From assembly GCA_964637165.1 (NCBI GenBank), contig CAZWVI010000002.1, positions 158,303 through 222,302 on the forward strand: a stretch of DNA of 64,000 bases, read 5' to 3'. The notes beneath the pieces were generated by a model, which ran no database searches, was not told the DNA's origin, and saw nothing but the letters and a program-made list of their open reading frames with translations. Each line of letters starts with the position of its first letter. Positions within the stretch are counted from its first letter, which is position 1. The DNA is from CAZWVI01 sp964637165. Its GTDB lineage: Bacteria; Planctomycetota; UBA1135. This document shows, one piece after another, positions 1 through 8,463 of the stretch. The position numbers and the translations under genes are program-made.

Positions 1-537
1 TTCTTGCACCTAGTCGCCAACCCAATTGGATTTGGTGCCGCGGCCGTGAACGTAACTGAAACTCAAGTGCACCATGCTCACCATAGTGCAATGATTATTA
101 GTTTGATTGCTGCTGGGACTGGAATCTTGTTGGCCTGCTTGTTCTACCTTTGGAAAGTGTTCAACGCCGATAAATTGGCCAATGCCCTTGGCGCTTTATA
201 CCGCTTAGTATTGGACAAGTATCGCTTCGATGAACTTTACCAAAAGACTTTCATCCGTTGGACTACCCAGCTAAGTACTTTGCTTTACTGGGTCGACCGC
301 AACATCATCGATGGGGTGGTCAATGGAGTCGGTGCAATCATGCATGGCTTCAGCAAACTCTCTGCCGCCGCCGATCGCAACATCGTCGATGGTCTAGTTA
401 ATTTGGTTGGCGAAACTACGGTTTCCGCCGGCCAACTTGTGCGCCGGTTACAGACCGGCCGCATTCAGCAATACGCGTACATGACCTTTGTCGGTGTCGC
501 GCTAATCGCCGCAGTCGTTCTGTTGGAACTCATCTAA
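1..537 (+). CDS. nuoL: NADH-quinone oxidoreductase subunit L, C-terminal part
   Basis: This is the last 178 codons of a gene that begins before the window. NuoL is an antiporter-like proton-pumping membrane subunit of respiratory complex I. What is visible is one membrane segment near the start, then the family's usual tail: a DKYRFDELY block, two copies of a DRNI(I/V)DG(V/L)VN block, the RLQTGRIQQYAY signature and a final hydrophobic helix ending in LLELI. It is followed 12 bases later by nuoM and then nuoN, the standard operon order. The reading frame is open from base 1, so the gene is cut by the window edge rather than broken. Confidence 0.95.
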   Translation, partial: FLHLVANPIGFGAAAVNVTETQVHHAHHSAMIISLIAAGTGILLACLFYLWKVFNADKLANALGALYRLVLDKYRFDELYQKTFIRWTTQLSTLLYWVDRNIIDGVVNGVGAIMHGFSKLSAAADRNIVDGLVNLVGETTVSAGQLVRRLQTGRIQQYAYMTFVGVALIAAVVLLELI

Positions 538-549
538 GCGTTTCTCAAA

Positions 550-2094
550 ATGCTCGAAAACCACCTACTTTCGCTCATCACCTTCATGCCATTAATCGGC
601 ATGGTGATGATTCTGATTACCCCGCGCGAGCAAGTCAACGCCATTCGTTGGATTTCCGCTTTAGCCACGGGTGCCACTTTAGTGTTGACCACCTACTTAT
701 TGTTTGGTCCCTTTGACACTGCAGTTGCAGGAATGCAACTTACGGAAACCGCCAATTGGATTCCGGCCTTCAACATCAAATATCAATTAGGAATTGACGG
801 CCTCTCATTGCCGTTGGTCTTTCTGTCGACGCTAATTCACTTCATTGCAGTGTTTTCCTCGTGGTCGATTAAAAAATCGCCAAAGGGTTATTTCGCATTG
901 TTGATGTTGCTTGAAGTCGGGGTGAACGGAGTATTTGTCGCAACGGACTTCTTCCTGTTCTACGTGTTCTGGGAAATCATGTTGCTCCCGATGTACTTCC
1001 TAATCGGAATTTGGGGTGGCAAACGCCGTGAATACGCAGCAATTAAGTTTTTCCTCTACACCTTGGCTGGTTCGGTATTAATGCTAATCGCCATGATTGC
1101 GGTTTGGCTTAAGTCAGGCGGCTACGACGGCGGAACTTTTGACATCATTGCCTTACAACAAATGGCACCGCAATGGGCGGCTGATGCGACCACCTTCTTA
1201 GGAATGAAATTCACTACTTGGATTTTCTGGTTCCTATTCATTGGTTTCGCAATCAAAATTCCAGTCTTCCCATTCCACACCTGGCTTCCAGATGCGCACG
1301 TCCAAGCGCCGACCCCGATATCGGTAATTCTTGCGGGCATCTTGCTAAAGCTTGGAGCATACGGAATGTTGCGCATCAACTTCCCGCTGGCTCCCGACGC
1401 CTTCCACACTTTTGCTTATGCACTAGCAGTGCTTGGAGCGATTAACGTGGTCTATGGCGCATACGTCGCGATGGGGCAAACCGACTTCAAACGTATGGTT
1501 GCCTACTCCTCGGTTAGCCACATGGGTTACTTCCTCGTCGGCGTTGGCGCGATGGGAATTGCCGGGGTCTCTGACGGCGCCGCATTCACTGCCCTAAACG
1601 GCGCAGTACTACAGCTGTTCACTCACGGAACCTCCTCAGCAATGTTGTTCCTCTTGGTAGGTGTGATTTACGATCGCGCCCATCACCGCGACCTCAACAA
1701 CTTCGGCGGCCTTGGTCGCGTGATGCCGTGGTACCTCGGCATGTCCATCGTGGGCTTCTTCGCCGCGCTAGGCTTGCCCGGCATGAGTGGCTTTATCTCC
1801 GAAGCAATGACCTTGATGGGGGCTTACGAAGCCTACCCAGTATTGGTAATCATTAGTACCTTGGGAATTTTGATGACCGCGGCCTTTTTGCTTTACGCGA
1901 TTCAAAGAGTCTTCCTGGGCAACACCCCCGACAAATATTTGGACTACAAAGATTTGTCAGGCCGTGAACTTTTCTGTCTAGTTCCATTCGCAGCACTTTG
2001 TATTGCAGTTGGAATTTTCCCAACTATCATCTTGGATGTAATGGCCAGTTCACTGGAGCTATTGCAAACTAGCTTGATGGTGCAGGTGGGCTAA
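550..2094 (+). CDS. nuoM: NADH-quinone oxidoreductase subunit M
   Basis: This 514-residue protein is the usual length for NuoM, one of the three antiporter-like membrane subunits that pump protons in complex I. It is hydrophobic throughout, with about 14 predicted helices. Family marks include the YVFWEIMLLPMYF helix with the conserved membrane glutamate (E142), the KIPVFPFHTWLPDAHVQAP loop and helix, and the MVAYSSVSHMGY block. It lies 12 bases after nuoL and 2 bases before nuoN, so the three are clearly co-transcribed. Nothing looks damaged or unusual. Confidence 0.97.
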   Translation: MLENHLLSLITFMPLIGMVMILITPREQVNAIRWISALATGATLVLTTYLLFGPFDTAVAGMQLTETANWIPAFNIKYQLGIDGLSLPLVFLSTLIHFIAVFSSWSIKKSPKGYFALLMLLEVGVNGVFVATDFFLFYVFWEIMLLPMYFLIGIWGGKRREYAAIKFFLYTLAGSVLMLIAMIAVWLKSGGYDGGTFDIIALQQMAPQWAADATTFLGMKFTTWIFWFLFIGFAIKIPVFPFHTWLPDAHVQAPTPISVILAGILLKLGAYGMLRINFPLAPDAFHTFAYALAVLGAINVVYGAYVAMGQTDFKRMVAYSSVSHMGYFLVGVGAMGIAGVSDGAAFTALNGAVLQLFTHGTSSAMLFLLVGVIYDRAHHRDLNNFGGLGRVMPWYLGMSIVGFFAALGLPGMSGFISEAMTLMGAYEAYPVLVIISTLGILMTAAFLLYAIQRVFLGNTPDKYLDYKDLSGRELFCLVPFAALCIAVGIFPTIILDVMASSLELLQTSLMVQVG

Positions 2095-2096
2095 TC

Positions 2097-3587
2097 ATGC
2101 CTGAAGCAATGTCATACCTAGACGCAATTAAGCACATCTTCCCTGAGCTCGCAATGACTTGCGCTTTGTGTTTGGTGTTGGTTTGGGAGATGGCCTTTCC
2201 GAAACGCAATGGTGAGAAGGCAATTCTTACCTTAGGCTTCTTGGGCATAACTTCGTGGTTGTTAATTCAACGACTGAATTGGCACCCGGCGACCGTGTTT
2301 GGAATGGTGCGAGTCGATTACTTCGCCACTATCTTTAAATTGTTTATTGTCGCCTGCACTGCGTGCGTGGTGATTTACGACATTCAGGACCGCCGCCACC
2401 AAGGTGCCGGCAAAGGCGAAACGTGGTTCCTACTGCTAACTGCATGTTTGGGCAGTTTCTTCCTGGTTGGCACAACTCACATGTTGTTGCTGTATCTTGG
2501 ATTAGAAACGCTTGGCTTGTGCTCTTACGCCTTGGCAGGAATTCACAAACGCGATCGCCTCGGAGCCGAAGCCGCCCTCAAATACGTGATTTACGGGGCG
2601 CTGGCCTCGGGGGTCATGTTGTTTGGAATAAGTTTGCTGTATGGATTGAGCGGCTCTTTAGATGTGCGCGATATGACTTCAATGGTCGCCACACTTTCGG
2701 CTGATGGCCGCATTGCTGAACTCTTCCTCCCAACATTAATGTTGTTGGTGGGATTCGGATTCAAGTTGTCACTGTTCCCATTTCAATGGTGGGCACCAGA
2801 TGTTTACCAAGGTGTTTCAACTCCGGTTGCGGGCTTTCTAGCAGTTGGTTCAAAAGGTGTCGCCTTAGCGGCAATGATTAGAATTTTTGCGGTGTTGTTT
2901 GGCGAGTTGATTCCGTTGAATAATGGTGTAATCGCTGATGCCGACTTTATGCAAATTCTGATTGTATTACTTGGTGTGCTTGCAGCCGTCACAATGATTT
3001 TCGGCAACTTGGCAGCTTTACGCCAAGACAATTTAAAGCGCATGTTGGCATATTCGTCAATTGGCCACGCGGGATACATGTTGGTCGGAGTAAGTTTAAT
3101 GACACCGTCCGGCTTTGAAGCGGCCTTGCTTTACGCATTGGTTTACTTTCCAATGACCTTAGGTGCATTTGGCGCGATTCAATATTTCGCTAATCAAAGT
3201 GGCACAGAAAGTATTAGTGGCCTTAAAGGGCTTGGCTTTAAACACCCAATTGCTGGTGCCGCTACGATTGTTTTCTTGGCGGCCTTGACTGGTCTGCCAC
3301 CAACGGCTGGTTTTGCCGGAAAGTTATATCTCATGACCGCCGCCTGGGATGGTGGCATGTTTGTTTTGACTTTAATCATTGCCTTGATGTCTGTGGTGTC
3401 ATTGTTCTACTACTTCCGCATTGCCAAGGCCTTGTATCTTGCGAAAGAGAAAACAACCGCGTCGGTTGTTTCATTGCCATTAATGAGTGGACTTTTAACT
3501 TTGTTAGCCGCCGCCACCATTTACTTCATGGACTTTGATTTGTTAGTTGCAGTTGCTAAGAGTGGTATCATTAGCATGAACTTTTAG
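2097..3587 (+). CDS. nuoN: NADH-quinone oxidoreductase subunit N
   Basis: This 496-residue polytopic membrane protein is the NuoN antiporter-like subunit of complex I, normally the last gene of the nuo operon. It shows the LGLETLGLCSYALAG helix with the conserved acidic residue, the GFKLSLFPFQWWAPDVYQG block and the KRMLAYSSIGHAGYMLVG block. The ATG is two bases after the nuoM stop, with a purine-rich GCAGGTGGG stretch before it that can serve as ribosome binding site. A strong hairpin terminator follows 13 bases after the stop, so this is the operon end. Confidence 0.97.
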   Translation: MPEAMSYLDAIKHIFPELAMTCALCLVLVWEMAFPKRNGEKAILTLGFLGITSWLLIQRLNWHPATVFGMVRVDYFATIFKLFIVACTACVVIYDIQDRRHQGAGKGETWFLLLTACLGSFFLVGTTHMLLLYLGLETLGLCSYALAGIHKRDRLGAEAALKYVIYGALASGVMLFGISLLYGLSGSLDVRDMTSMVATLSADGRIAELFLPTLMLLVGFGFKLSLFPFQWWAPDVYQGVSTPVAGFLAVGSKGVALAAMIRIFAVLFGELIPLNNGVIADADFMQILIVLLGVLAAVTMIFGNLAALRQDNLKRMLAYSSIGHAGYMLVGVSLMTPSGFEAALLYALVYFPMTLGAFGAIQYFANQSGTESISGLKGLGFKHPIAGAATIVFLAALTGLPPTAGFAGKLYLMTAAWDGGMFVLTLIIALMSVVSLFYYFRIAKALYLAKEKTTASVVSLPLMSGLLTLLAAATIYFMDFDLLVAVAKSGIISMNF

Positions 3588-3600
3588 AAATCACTAAATA

Positions 3601-3643
3601 AAAAAATGGTCAATACCTTTTTAGGGTATTGACCATTTTTTTT
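3601..3643. terminator. Bidirectional intrinsic terminator
   Basis: A perfect 13-base stem (AATGGTCAATACC with its complement) surrounds a 5-6 base T-rich loop. It has a run of A on the left and a run of eight T on the right, so it works as an intrinsic terminator for either strand. It closes the nuo operon on the plus strand and the small minus-strand gene that ends at 3655. Confidence 0.9.
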
Positions 3644-3654
3644 GAGAACAAGCT

Positions 3655-4068
3655 CTAGCGACTGCAGCGGTGCCCATGCGAGGAGTTCCGCCCGTGCTGG
3701 CTCCGCATTTTGCGGTGCATTTTTTGCATTTTCATCATTCCGCGGCGGCCCATTTTTCGACTGCGCATTCCATGAACCATGCGGCGCGATCCTTTTTGGC
3801 TGCGCATTCCGCGTTGCCCGTGTTGACTGCGTTGCATACCGCGTTGTCCATTACGCATGCGCGACTTCATACCGCGTTGCTGGCCACCACGCTGCGATTT
3901 GCGCGCTTGTTGGCCGCGGCGATTGCCACGATATTGCCGGCCCTCTTGTGCTTGATGGTGCGGTTCACAGTCTTGTTTTTCCGCCCGGTGGTGGTGGTGG
4001 TGATGCTCTGCTGGCTCTTGAGGAAGCGCCGCACAGGGCATGAAAGCTAGAATTACAGTAATTAACAT
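3655..4068 (-). CDS. Small secreted His/Met/Arg/Gln-rich protein
   Basis: I do not recognise this 137-residue protein. The first 17 or so residues (MLITVILAFMPCAALP) look like a secretion signal or membrane anchor. Next comes an acidic and histidine stretch with six consecutive His, and then about 100 residues of low complexity rich in Arg, Gln, Met, Lys, Gly and His with recurring QRGM and GMRS units. Plus-strand frames over the same bases are also open because the DNA is repetitive. The minus frame is preferred because it has the signal peptide and ends just inside a terminator that works in its direction. A metal- or polyanion-binding role is possible but only guessed. Confidence 0.55.
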   Translation of the reverse strand: MLITVILAFMPCAALPQEPAEHHHHHHRAEKQDCEPHHQAQEGRQYRGNRRGQQARKSQRGGQQRGMKSRMRNGQRGMQRSQHGQRGMRSQKGSRRMVHGMRSRKMGRRGMMKMQKMHRKMRSQHGRNSSHGHRCSR

Positions 4069-4115
4069 TTTTTGATGAGGTCCAATGATTATTGGGGGGT
4101 GCTAAATAAACCCAC

Positions 4116-5255
4116 CTAGTGGGTGATGGTTTCGCCTGAAATGACCACTTCGGAGTCATTTTCAAGCAAACGCCCAGGAGCCATTTCATCAACTGAAAGC
4201 CCATCACATACAGCATCGGCCAACATTCGCCCGGCGGCCGGTGCGCAGGTAATTCCGTGGCCACCGAGACCGGCTAACCAATAGGCTCCGTTTACGCGCG
4301 GGTCAGGGCCAATTACGAAGCGGCTGTCTTTTGCGAAGGTGCGCATGCCAGCCCACAAAAAGGCAACTCCAACATTGGCGAATTGCGGTAGCCAGCGGGC
4401 AGTTTTTTTGGCGATCAACTCTAGAACCGAGTTGTCGGCAACTTCACCTTCGTCTGGATTAACAAGGTCTTGATCGCAGCCCGAAATTAACAGTCCACCA
4501 CTTTCTGGTCGGAAATAATATTCGTCACCATGAATCCACACCACTGGCCAATCTTCAACGCCAGCAATTGCCTCGGTTACTAATAGGTGGCGGCGTTTTG
4601 GTGTTAGCGTCAGGTTTAGTGCTGACGCTTCACTCATGCGCTGCGCCCATGCACCGTTAGCGATTACGACACGATCACTTTTGATTAGGCTTCCATCGGT
4701 TAATAACACGCCGCAAACTTGTCGCTCCTCATGGATTAGCGCGGCAACTTCACAATTTAAGCGCAATTCACAGCCCATACTTTTTGCGCCTTGCAAAAAT
4801 GCCTGGTGGATTGTTGAAAGGTCGAAGACACCTTCGTTTGGCAGAGAAATAACATTTGCCAAAGTGTCGCTTAAGGCCGGCACACGTTGCTTAAGTTGGT
4901 CGGCGCCATCGGCTTGTTGGCCTTTGATGCAAGCGGGGGTCGACGACCACTGCTTAAGATGCCCTTGGTCTTCAGGGCTTGCCGCTAAAAATAATCCGCA
5001 GGTCTTGAATAATTCCCGATCACAAAAGTCGGTTGGGGGATTGCGGTAAAAGTCTAGCGACTCAGTTGCCAGCGCATGTAAGGCTGGGTCGGACATTGCC
5101 GTCCGCAAAATAGCGGCGTTGCGTCCGCTTGAATGGCGGTCGCATGCGTCGTCCTTGTCGATGCAAATCACCGCTTCGCCACGCTTAGCTAGGTGCCAGG
5201 CTGCGGAAGCACCAGCGATGCCAGCGCCGATTACGATGATTGGTGAGGGGGTCAT
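4116..5255 (-). CDS. FAD-dependent amino acid dehydrogenase, DauA-like
   Basis: This is a 379-residue flavoprotein of the DAO (D-amino acid oxidase) superfamily. The N-terminal dinucleotide-binding motif GAGIAGASAAWHLAKRG is followed by an acidic residue at the end of strand 2 and a HSSGRNAA block. The C-terminal half has PKRRHLLV, WAGMRTFAKDSRFVIG and LAGLGGHGI. This order, and the PPTDFC segment, resemble bacterial D-arginine dehydrogenase (DauA), so oxidative deamination of a D-amino acid or similar amine is the likely reaction. The substrate cannot be told from sequence. It is divergent from the gene at 5303, with only 47 bases for both promoters. Confidence 0.85.
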   Translation of the reverse strand: MTPSPIIVIGAGIAGASAAWHLAKRGEAVICIDKDDACDRHSSGRNAAILRTAMSDPALHALATESLDFYRNPPTDFCDRELFKTCGLFLAASPEDQGHLKQWSSTPACIKGQQADGADQLKQRVPALSDTLANVISLPNEGVFDLSTIHQAFLQGAKSMGCELRLNCEVAALIHEERQVCGVLLTDGSLIKSDRVVIANGAWAQRMSEASALNLTLTPKRRHLLVTEAIAGVEDWPVVWIHGDEYYFRPESGGLLISGCDQDLVNPDEGEVADNSVLELIAKKTARWLPQFANVGVAFLWAGMRTFAKDSRFVIGPDPRVNGAYWLAGLGGHGITCAPAAGRMLADAVCDGLSVDEMAPGRLLENDSEVVISGETITH

Positions 5256-5302
5256 GGAAAGGGGAGGTTAAGAACTAACCGCGCCCTTAATCTAATGTCG
5301 TG

Positions 5303-6760
5303 ATGAAGACTTCAATAGCCCTGTTCCTAGCACTTTTTGCGAGCTCCTTTGGGGCCGCTCAGGCATTCGCGCAAGCAGCGCCGGCCAGCCCTTCTCAGGA
5401 TTCTGAGCAGGGATTTGACCAGGAGGCCTTGGACGCAAAAGTCGCCGAAATTTTGCCGCGCGTAGAAGAATTGCGTGGCTGGAAATTTGACCATAGTGTG
5501 CCGGCAGGGGTTAATACCCCAGACGAATTCCTTGAATTCGCCTCGGCCGAATATGAGAGTGAATACGGCGCCGAGAAAATGAAGGCGATTACTGATGCCT
5601 ATATCATGTTCGGGCTTTTTGATGAAGGCCAAGATTTGTTAGAGGTTTCGATGGAATTATTGCGCGGCCAAGTCGGTGGTTATTACGACCCTAAAACTAA
5701 AAAGTTTTACATGATGTCAACCTTCAATCAAGGTGGCTTAGCTGACATCATTATGGCGCATGAATTAACTCACGCGCTTGATGATCAACGCTTTCATTTA
5801 GACGAAATGTTTGCTGAGGCGATGGACCTAAATGACGATGCGGTCTTTGCCTTGCGCGCGGTAGTCGAGGGTAGTGGCACATCTCTAATGAATTTGTATA
5901 CGATGCAAGGAATGCTGGCCGGTTATTTGAAAATGGAGCCAGCTGAAATGATGGAAATGATGGAAGGTGCTTCTGAATCATTGGAAGGCGCGCCACCGTT
6001 TTTGATTATGACCATGGCCTTGCCATACCTTGAAGGGAATAAGTTTTTAGTTAAACAGTCAAGCATTCTGGCAGCGGCGACCATGACTCCCAAGAACGAT
6101 GATCTTGATCAAGCCTTTAACAACCCGCCGGTTTCATCTGAGCAAGTTTTACATCCGGAGAAATATTGGGACGCAGACAAATTAGATCTTCCGGTTGAAA
6201 TAAAGCATCCAGATTACTTAGCAGTATTGCCTGGTGTGCAAACTAATTACACGGCATTAGGAGGCGGGGTAATTTTTGCCATCATCTTGATGTTGGTTTT
6301 GATTCGCAAAAACCCCAGCCTTGCCGGTTTGGCGTGTGCGTCATCTTTGATCATTGCGGTGATTCAAGCACGTGGTGATTCTTGGGAAATAATGGAGCAA
6401 AACACCTTAGGTGAAATTGGTTGCTTTATTTTGACCGCTGACGAATTGCCTAACATGGCAACTGCTGAAGGTCAGATGGCGACCATGACCAATGAAGCTG
6501 CGAGTGGTTGGGGAGGTGATAGTTACACGCTATTAAAAGCTCCCAATGGCGGCCAGTTGATGGTTTGGGCAACTGTTTGGGATAGCCCAGAAGATTGCGG
6601 AGAATTTTCATCAGAGTTTCACATGATGAATGATGAAAATAAATTTATGGTTAATGTTGATGAATATGAATCCGCAGTTGTAGTTGCCTACGCGGACGAA
6701 TTAGCGGCCGAGTACGCCGAACTTGTTTGTCAAAAATTGGCAACCGCAAATAACTTTTAA
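5303..6760 (+). CDS. Predicted secreted/membrane zinc-metalloprotease-like protein
   Basis: This 485-residue protein begins with a clear signal peptide (MKTSIALFLALFASSFGAAQAFAQ). Residues 153-157 are HELTH in an AHELTHALDDQ context, and E189 lies in a VVEGSG segment about 31 residues later. That HExxH-plus-downstream-Glu arrangement is typical of gluzincin-type zinc peptidases. Around residues 315-350 a hydrophobic stretch marks a membrane segment, or two short ones, followed by a roughly 130-residue C-terminal domain of unknown type. A GTG directly precedes the ATG chosen; ATG gives the cleaner signal peptide. It sits five bases before a gamma-glutamyltransferase gene, so the two are probably co-expressed. 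The substrate is unknown. Confidence 0.7.
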   Translation: MKTSIALFLALFASSFGAAQAFAQAAPASPSQDSEQGFDQEALDAKVAEILPRVEELRGWKFDHSVPAGVNTPDEFLEFASAEYESEYGAEKMKAITDAYIMFGLFDEGQDLLEVSMELLRGQVGGYYDPKTKKFYMMSTFNQGGLADIIMAHELTHALDDQRFHLDEMFAEAMDLNDDAVFALRAVVEGSGTSLMNLYTMQGMLAGYLKMEPAEMMEMMEGASESLEGAPPFLIMTMALPYLEGNKFLVKQSSILAAATMTPKNDDLDQAFNNPPVSSEQVLHPEKYWDADKLDLPVEIKHPDYLAVLPGVQTNYTALGGGVIFAIILMLVLIRKNPSLAGLACASSLIIAVIQARGDSWEIMEQNTLGEIGCFILTADELPNMATAEGQMATMTNEAASGWGGDSYTLLKAPNGGQLMVWATVWDSPEDCGEFSSEFHMMNDENKFMVNVDEYESAVVVAYADELAAEYAELVCQKLATANNF

Positions 6761-6765
6761 CCAGA

Positions 6766-8436
6766 ATGATAAGCAACGTACTTTTGGGCAGTTTGCTTTT
6801 AACTGTCCAGCTTGAGCAACCCTTGGTTGAAGAGGCTGAAATTAAGCAAGCAGCAGTGGCGACTGCCGAAGCGCATGCCACTGAAGTGGCCACCCAAATA
6901 ATGGCCAATGGTGGTAACGCAATTGATGCGGCCGTGGCGGCATCTTTTGCTTTGGCAGTTACCTTTCCAGCGGCGGGCAATATTGGCGGCGGCGGCTTTA
7001 TGCTTTATCGCGAACCATCAGGCTTAGTTTGGTTTTTAGATTTTCGCGAAGTCGCACCGGCGGCGGCCGCCGCGGATATGTATTTAGATGATGCTGGCAA
7101 ACCGACAAAGAAATTGTCCACTCACGGTTGGAAGGCGGCCGGAGTACCTGGCAGTGTCTTTGGCATGTATTGGGCGCATCGTGAATGGGGAAAACTTTCT
7201 TGGGCTGAGTTGCTTGAACCGGCGATTAAATTGGCGCGCGATGGCTTTCCGGTTTCTGCGCGCGAACACCGAGTCTTAGGTTATTCGGCCAAGTATTTAA
7301 AGCGGGATCCTTTAGCGCGCTTGCGTCTTTTAGATGACCAGGGCAATGCTCGACCTGAAGGCTCAATTTTGCGGCAGCCGGAATTAGCCGCGACCTTAAC
7401 TGCGATTGCTGAAGAAGGCCAAGATGCATTTCGCCGCGGAAAAATAATTGAAGAGTTGTTGGCCGCATCGGATGCCGGCGGTGGAATTCTTGCCGCACAA
7501 GATTTCGAAAATTATCAAGCGCGTATTCGTCCGGTGCAGCGAATCCATTGGAATGGTATGGACATTTACGCGCCGACTGCTCCGTCGAGTGGGGGAGTTT
7601 TCTTGGAGCAAACTTTGGGCATGTTGAGTCATTTCCAATTGGGCCATTGGGGTTGGGACGACATGCGTGGCGTGCACGTGCTTGGTGAAGTTGAAGCGCG
7701 CGCTTTTTCAGATCGCAATCGTTGGCTAGGTGATCCGGCCAGTTTGGATTTTGATCCGCGACGCTTGGTCGAGCCTGATTACATTGCGCAAATGGCCGCC
7801 AAAATTTCACCGAACCGGGCGACTTTGCCGGCGCAATTACATGCCGGCGAGTGGACTGAATCTGAAGAGACGACTCACTATTCAGTGATAGGACCAGATG
7901 GCGGAGCGGTTTCGGTCACGACCACTTTGAACAGTAGTTACGGTGCCAAGATTATGGCTCCCGGTGGCTTTTTGATGAATAATGAGATGGACGACTTTGC
8001 CGCTAATCCCGGCCAAGCAAACCAATTTGGTTTGGTTCAGGGGGAGTACAACGCGGTGGTTCCTGGAAACCGTCCCTTGTCTTCAATGTGTCCAACAATT
8101 GTGGTGAAGAATGGAGAAGTTGATGCGGTGCTTGGGTCGCCGGGCGGGCCAACTATTTTGACAACCGTTCTACAAGTTTTGCTTAACCGTTACACCTACG
8201 GAATGTCGCCCCGCAAAGCGGTACTGGCACCTCGCTTTCATCGCCAAGACCGCCCTGCCCAAATAAGTTATGAAGCCCAACGCTTGAGTGTTTCCGGCTT
8301 GTCGAAGTTGCGCAGTATTGGGCAAGCAGTGAAGAAGCGCGGCTTACTTGGCGATGTGAATGCGGTGTTTAGAAGTCGTGGTGGCGAACTCGAAGCGGTC
8401 GCCGAGTATGGACTCGGCAAGACTATCGAAATGTGA
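6766..8436 (+). CDS. ggt: Gamma-glutamyltransferase (glutathione hydrolase)
   Basis: This 556-residue N-terminal-nucleophile enzyme transfers or hydrolyses the gamma-glutamyl group of glutathione and related compounds, usually in the periplasm. An N-terminal hydrophobic stretch is followed by the family motifs GGNAIDAAVAASFAL and GNIGGGGFML. The autocleavage site is TTHYSV, whose first Thr (T369) should become the N-terminus and nucleophile of the small subunit. Further motifs are NNEMDDF and the PLSSMCPTIV segment. It starts five bases after the metalloprotease-like gene. Its TGA stop is also the first three bases of a 26-bp hairpin repeat. Confidence 0.93.
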   Translation: MISNVLLGSLLLTVQLEQPLVEEAEIKQAAVATAEAHATEVATQIMANGGNAIDAAVAASFALAVTFPAAGNIGGGGFMLYREPSGLVWFLDFREVAPAAAAADMYLDDAGKPTKKLSTHGWKAAGVPGSVFGMYWAHREWGKLSWAELLEPAIKLARDGFPVSAREHRVLGYSAKYLKRDPLARLRLLDDQGNARPEGSILRQPELAATLTAIAEEGQDAFRRGKIIEELLAASDAGGGILAAQDFENYQARIRPVQRIHWNGMDIYAPTAPSSGGVFLEQTLGMLSHFQLGHWGWDDMRGVHVLGEVEARAFSDRNRWLGDPASLDFDPRRLVEPDYIAQMAAKISPNRATLPAQLHAGEWTESEETTHYSVIGPDGGAVSVTTTLNSSYGAKIMAPGGFLMNNEMDDFAANPGQANQFGLVQGEYNAVVPGNRPLSSMCPTIVVKNGEVDAVLGSPGGPTILTTVLQVLLNRYTYGMSPRKAVLAPRFHRQDRPAQISYEAQRLSVSGLSKLRSIGQAVKKRGLLGDVNAVFRSRGGELEAVAEYGLGKTIEM

Positions 8437-8459
8437 CCCATTAATTGGGGTCAGAGTCT
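8434..8459 (+). repeat. 26-bp hairpin repeat, copy 1
   Basis: TGACCC, eight bases, GGGTCA, then GAGTCT. The two hexamers are perfect inverted repeats and form a stem with an 8-base loop. The copy begins at the ggt stop codon and fills most of the 27 bases between the two convergent gene ends. It is in the same orientation as copy 2 on the other side of the 1191-residue gene. Confidence 0.75.
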
Positions 8460-8463
8460 GGAG

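Noticed and set aside
3642..4050. Plus-strand open frames opposite the His-rich protein
   Set aside because: They have no secretion signal or ribosome site, start inside the terminator or overlap it, and their composition is what the complement of the minus frame would give.
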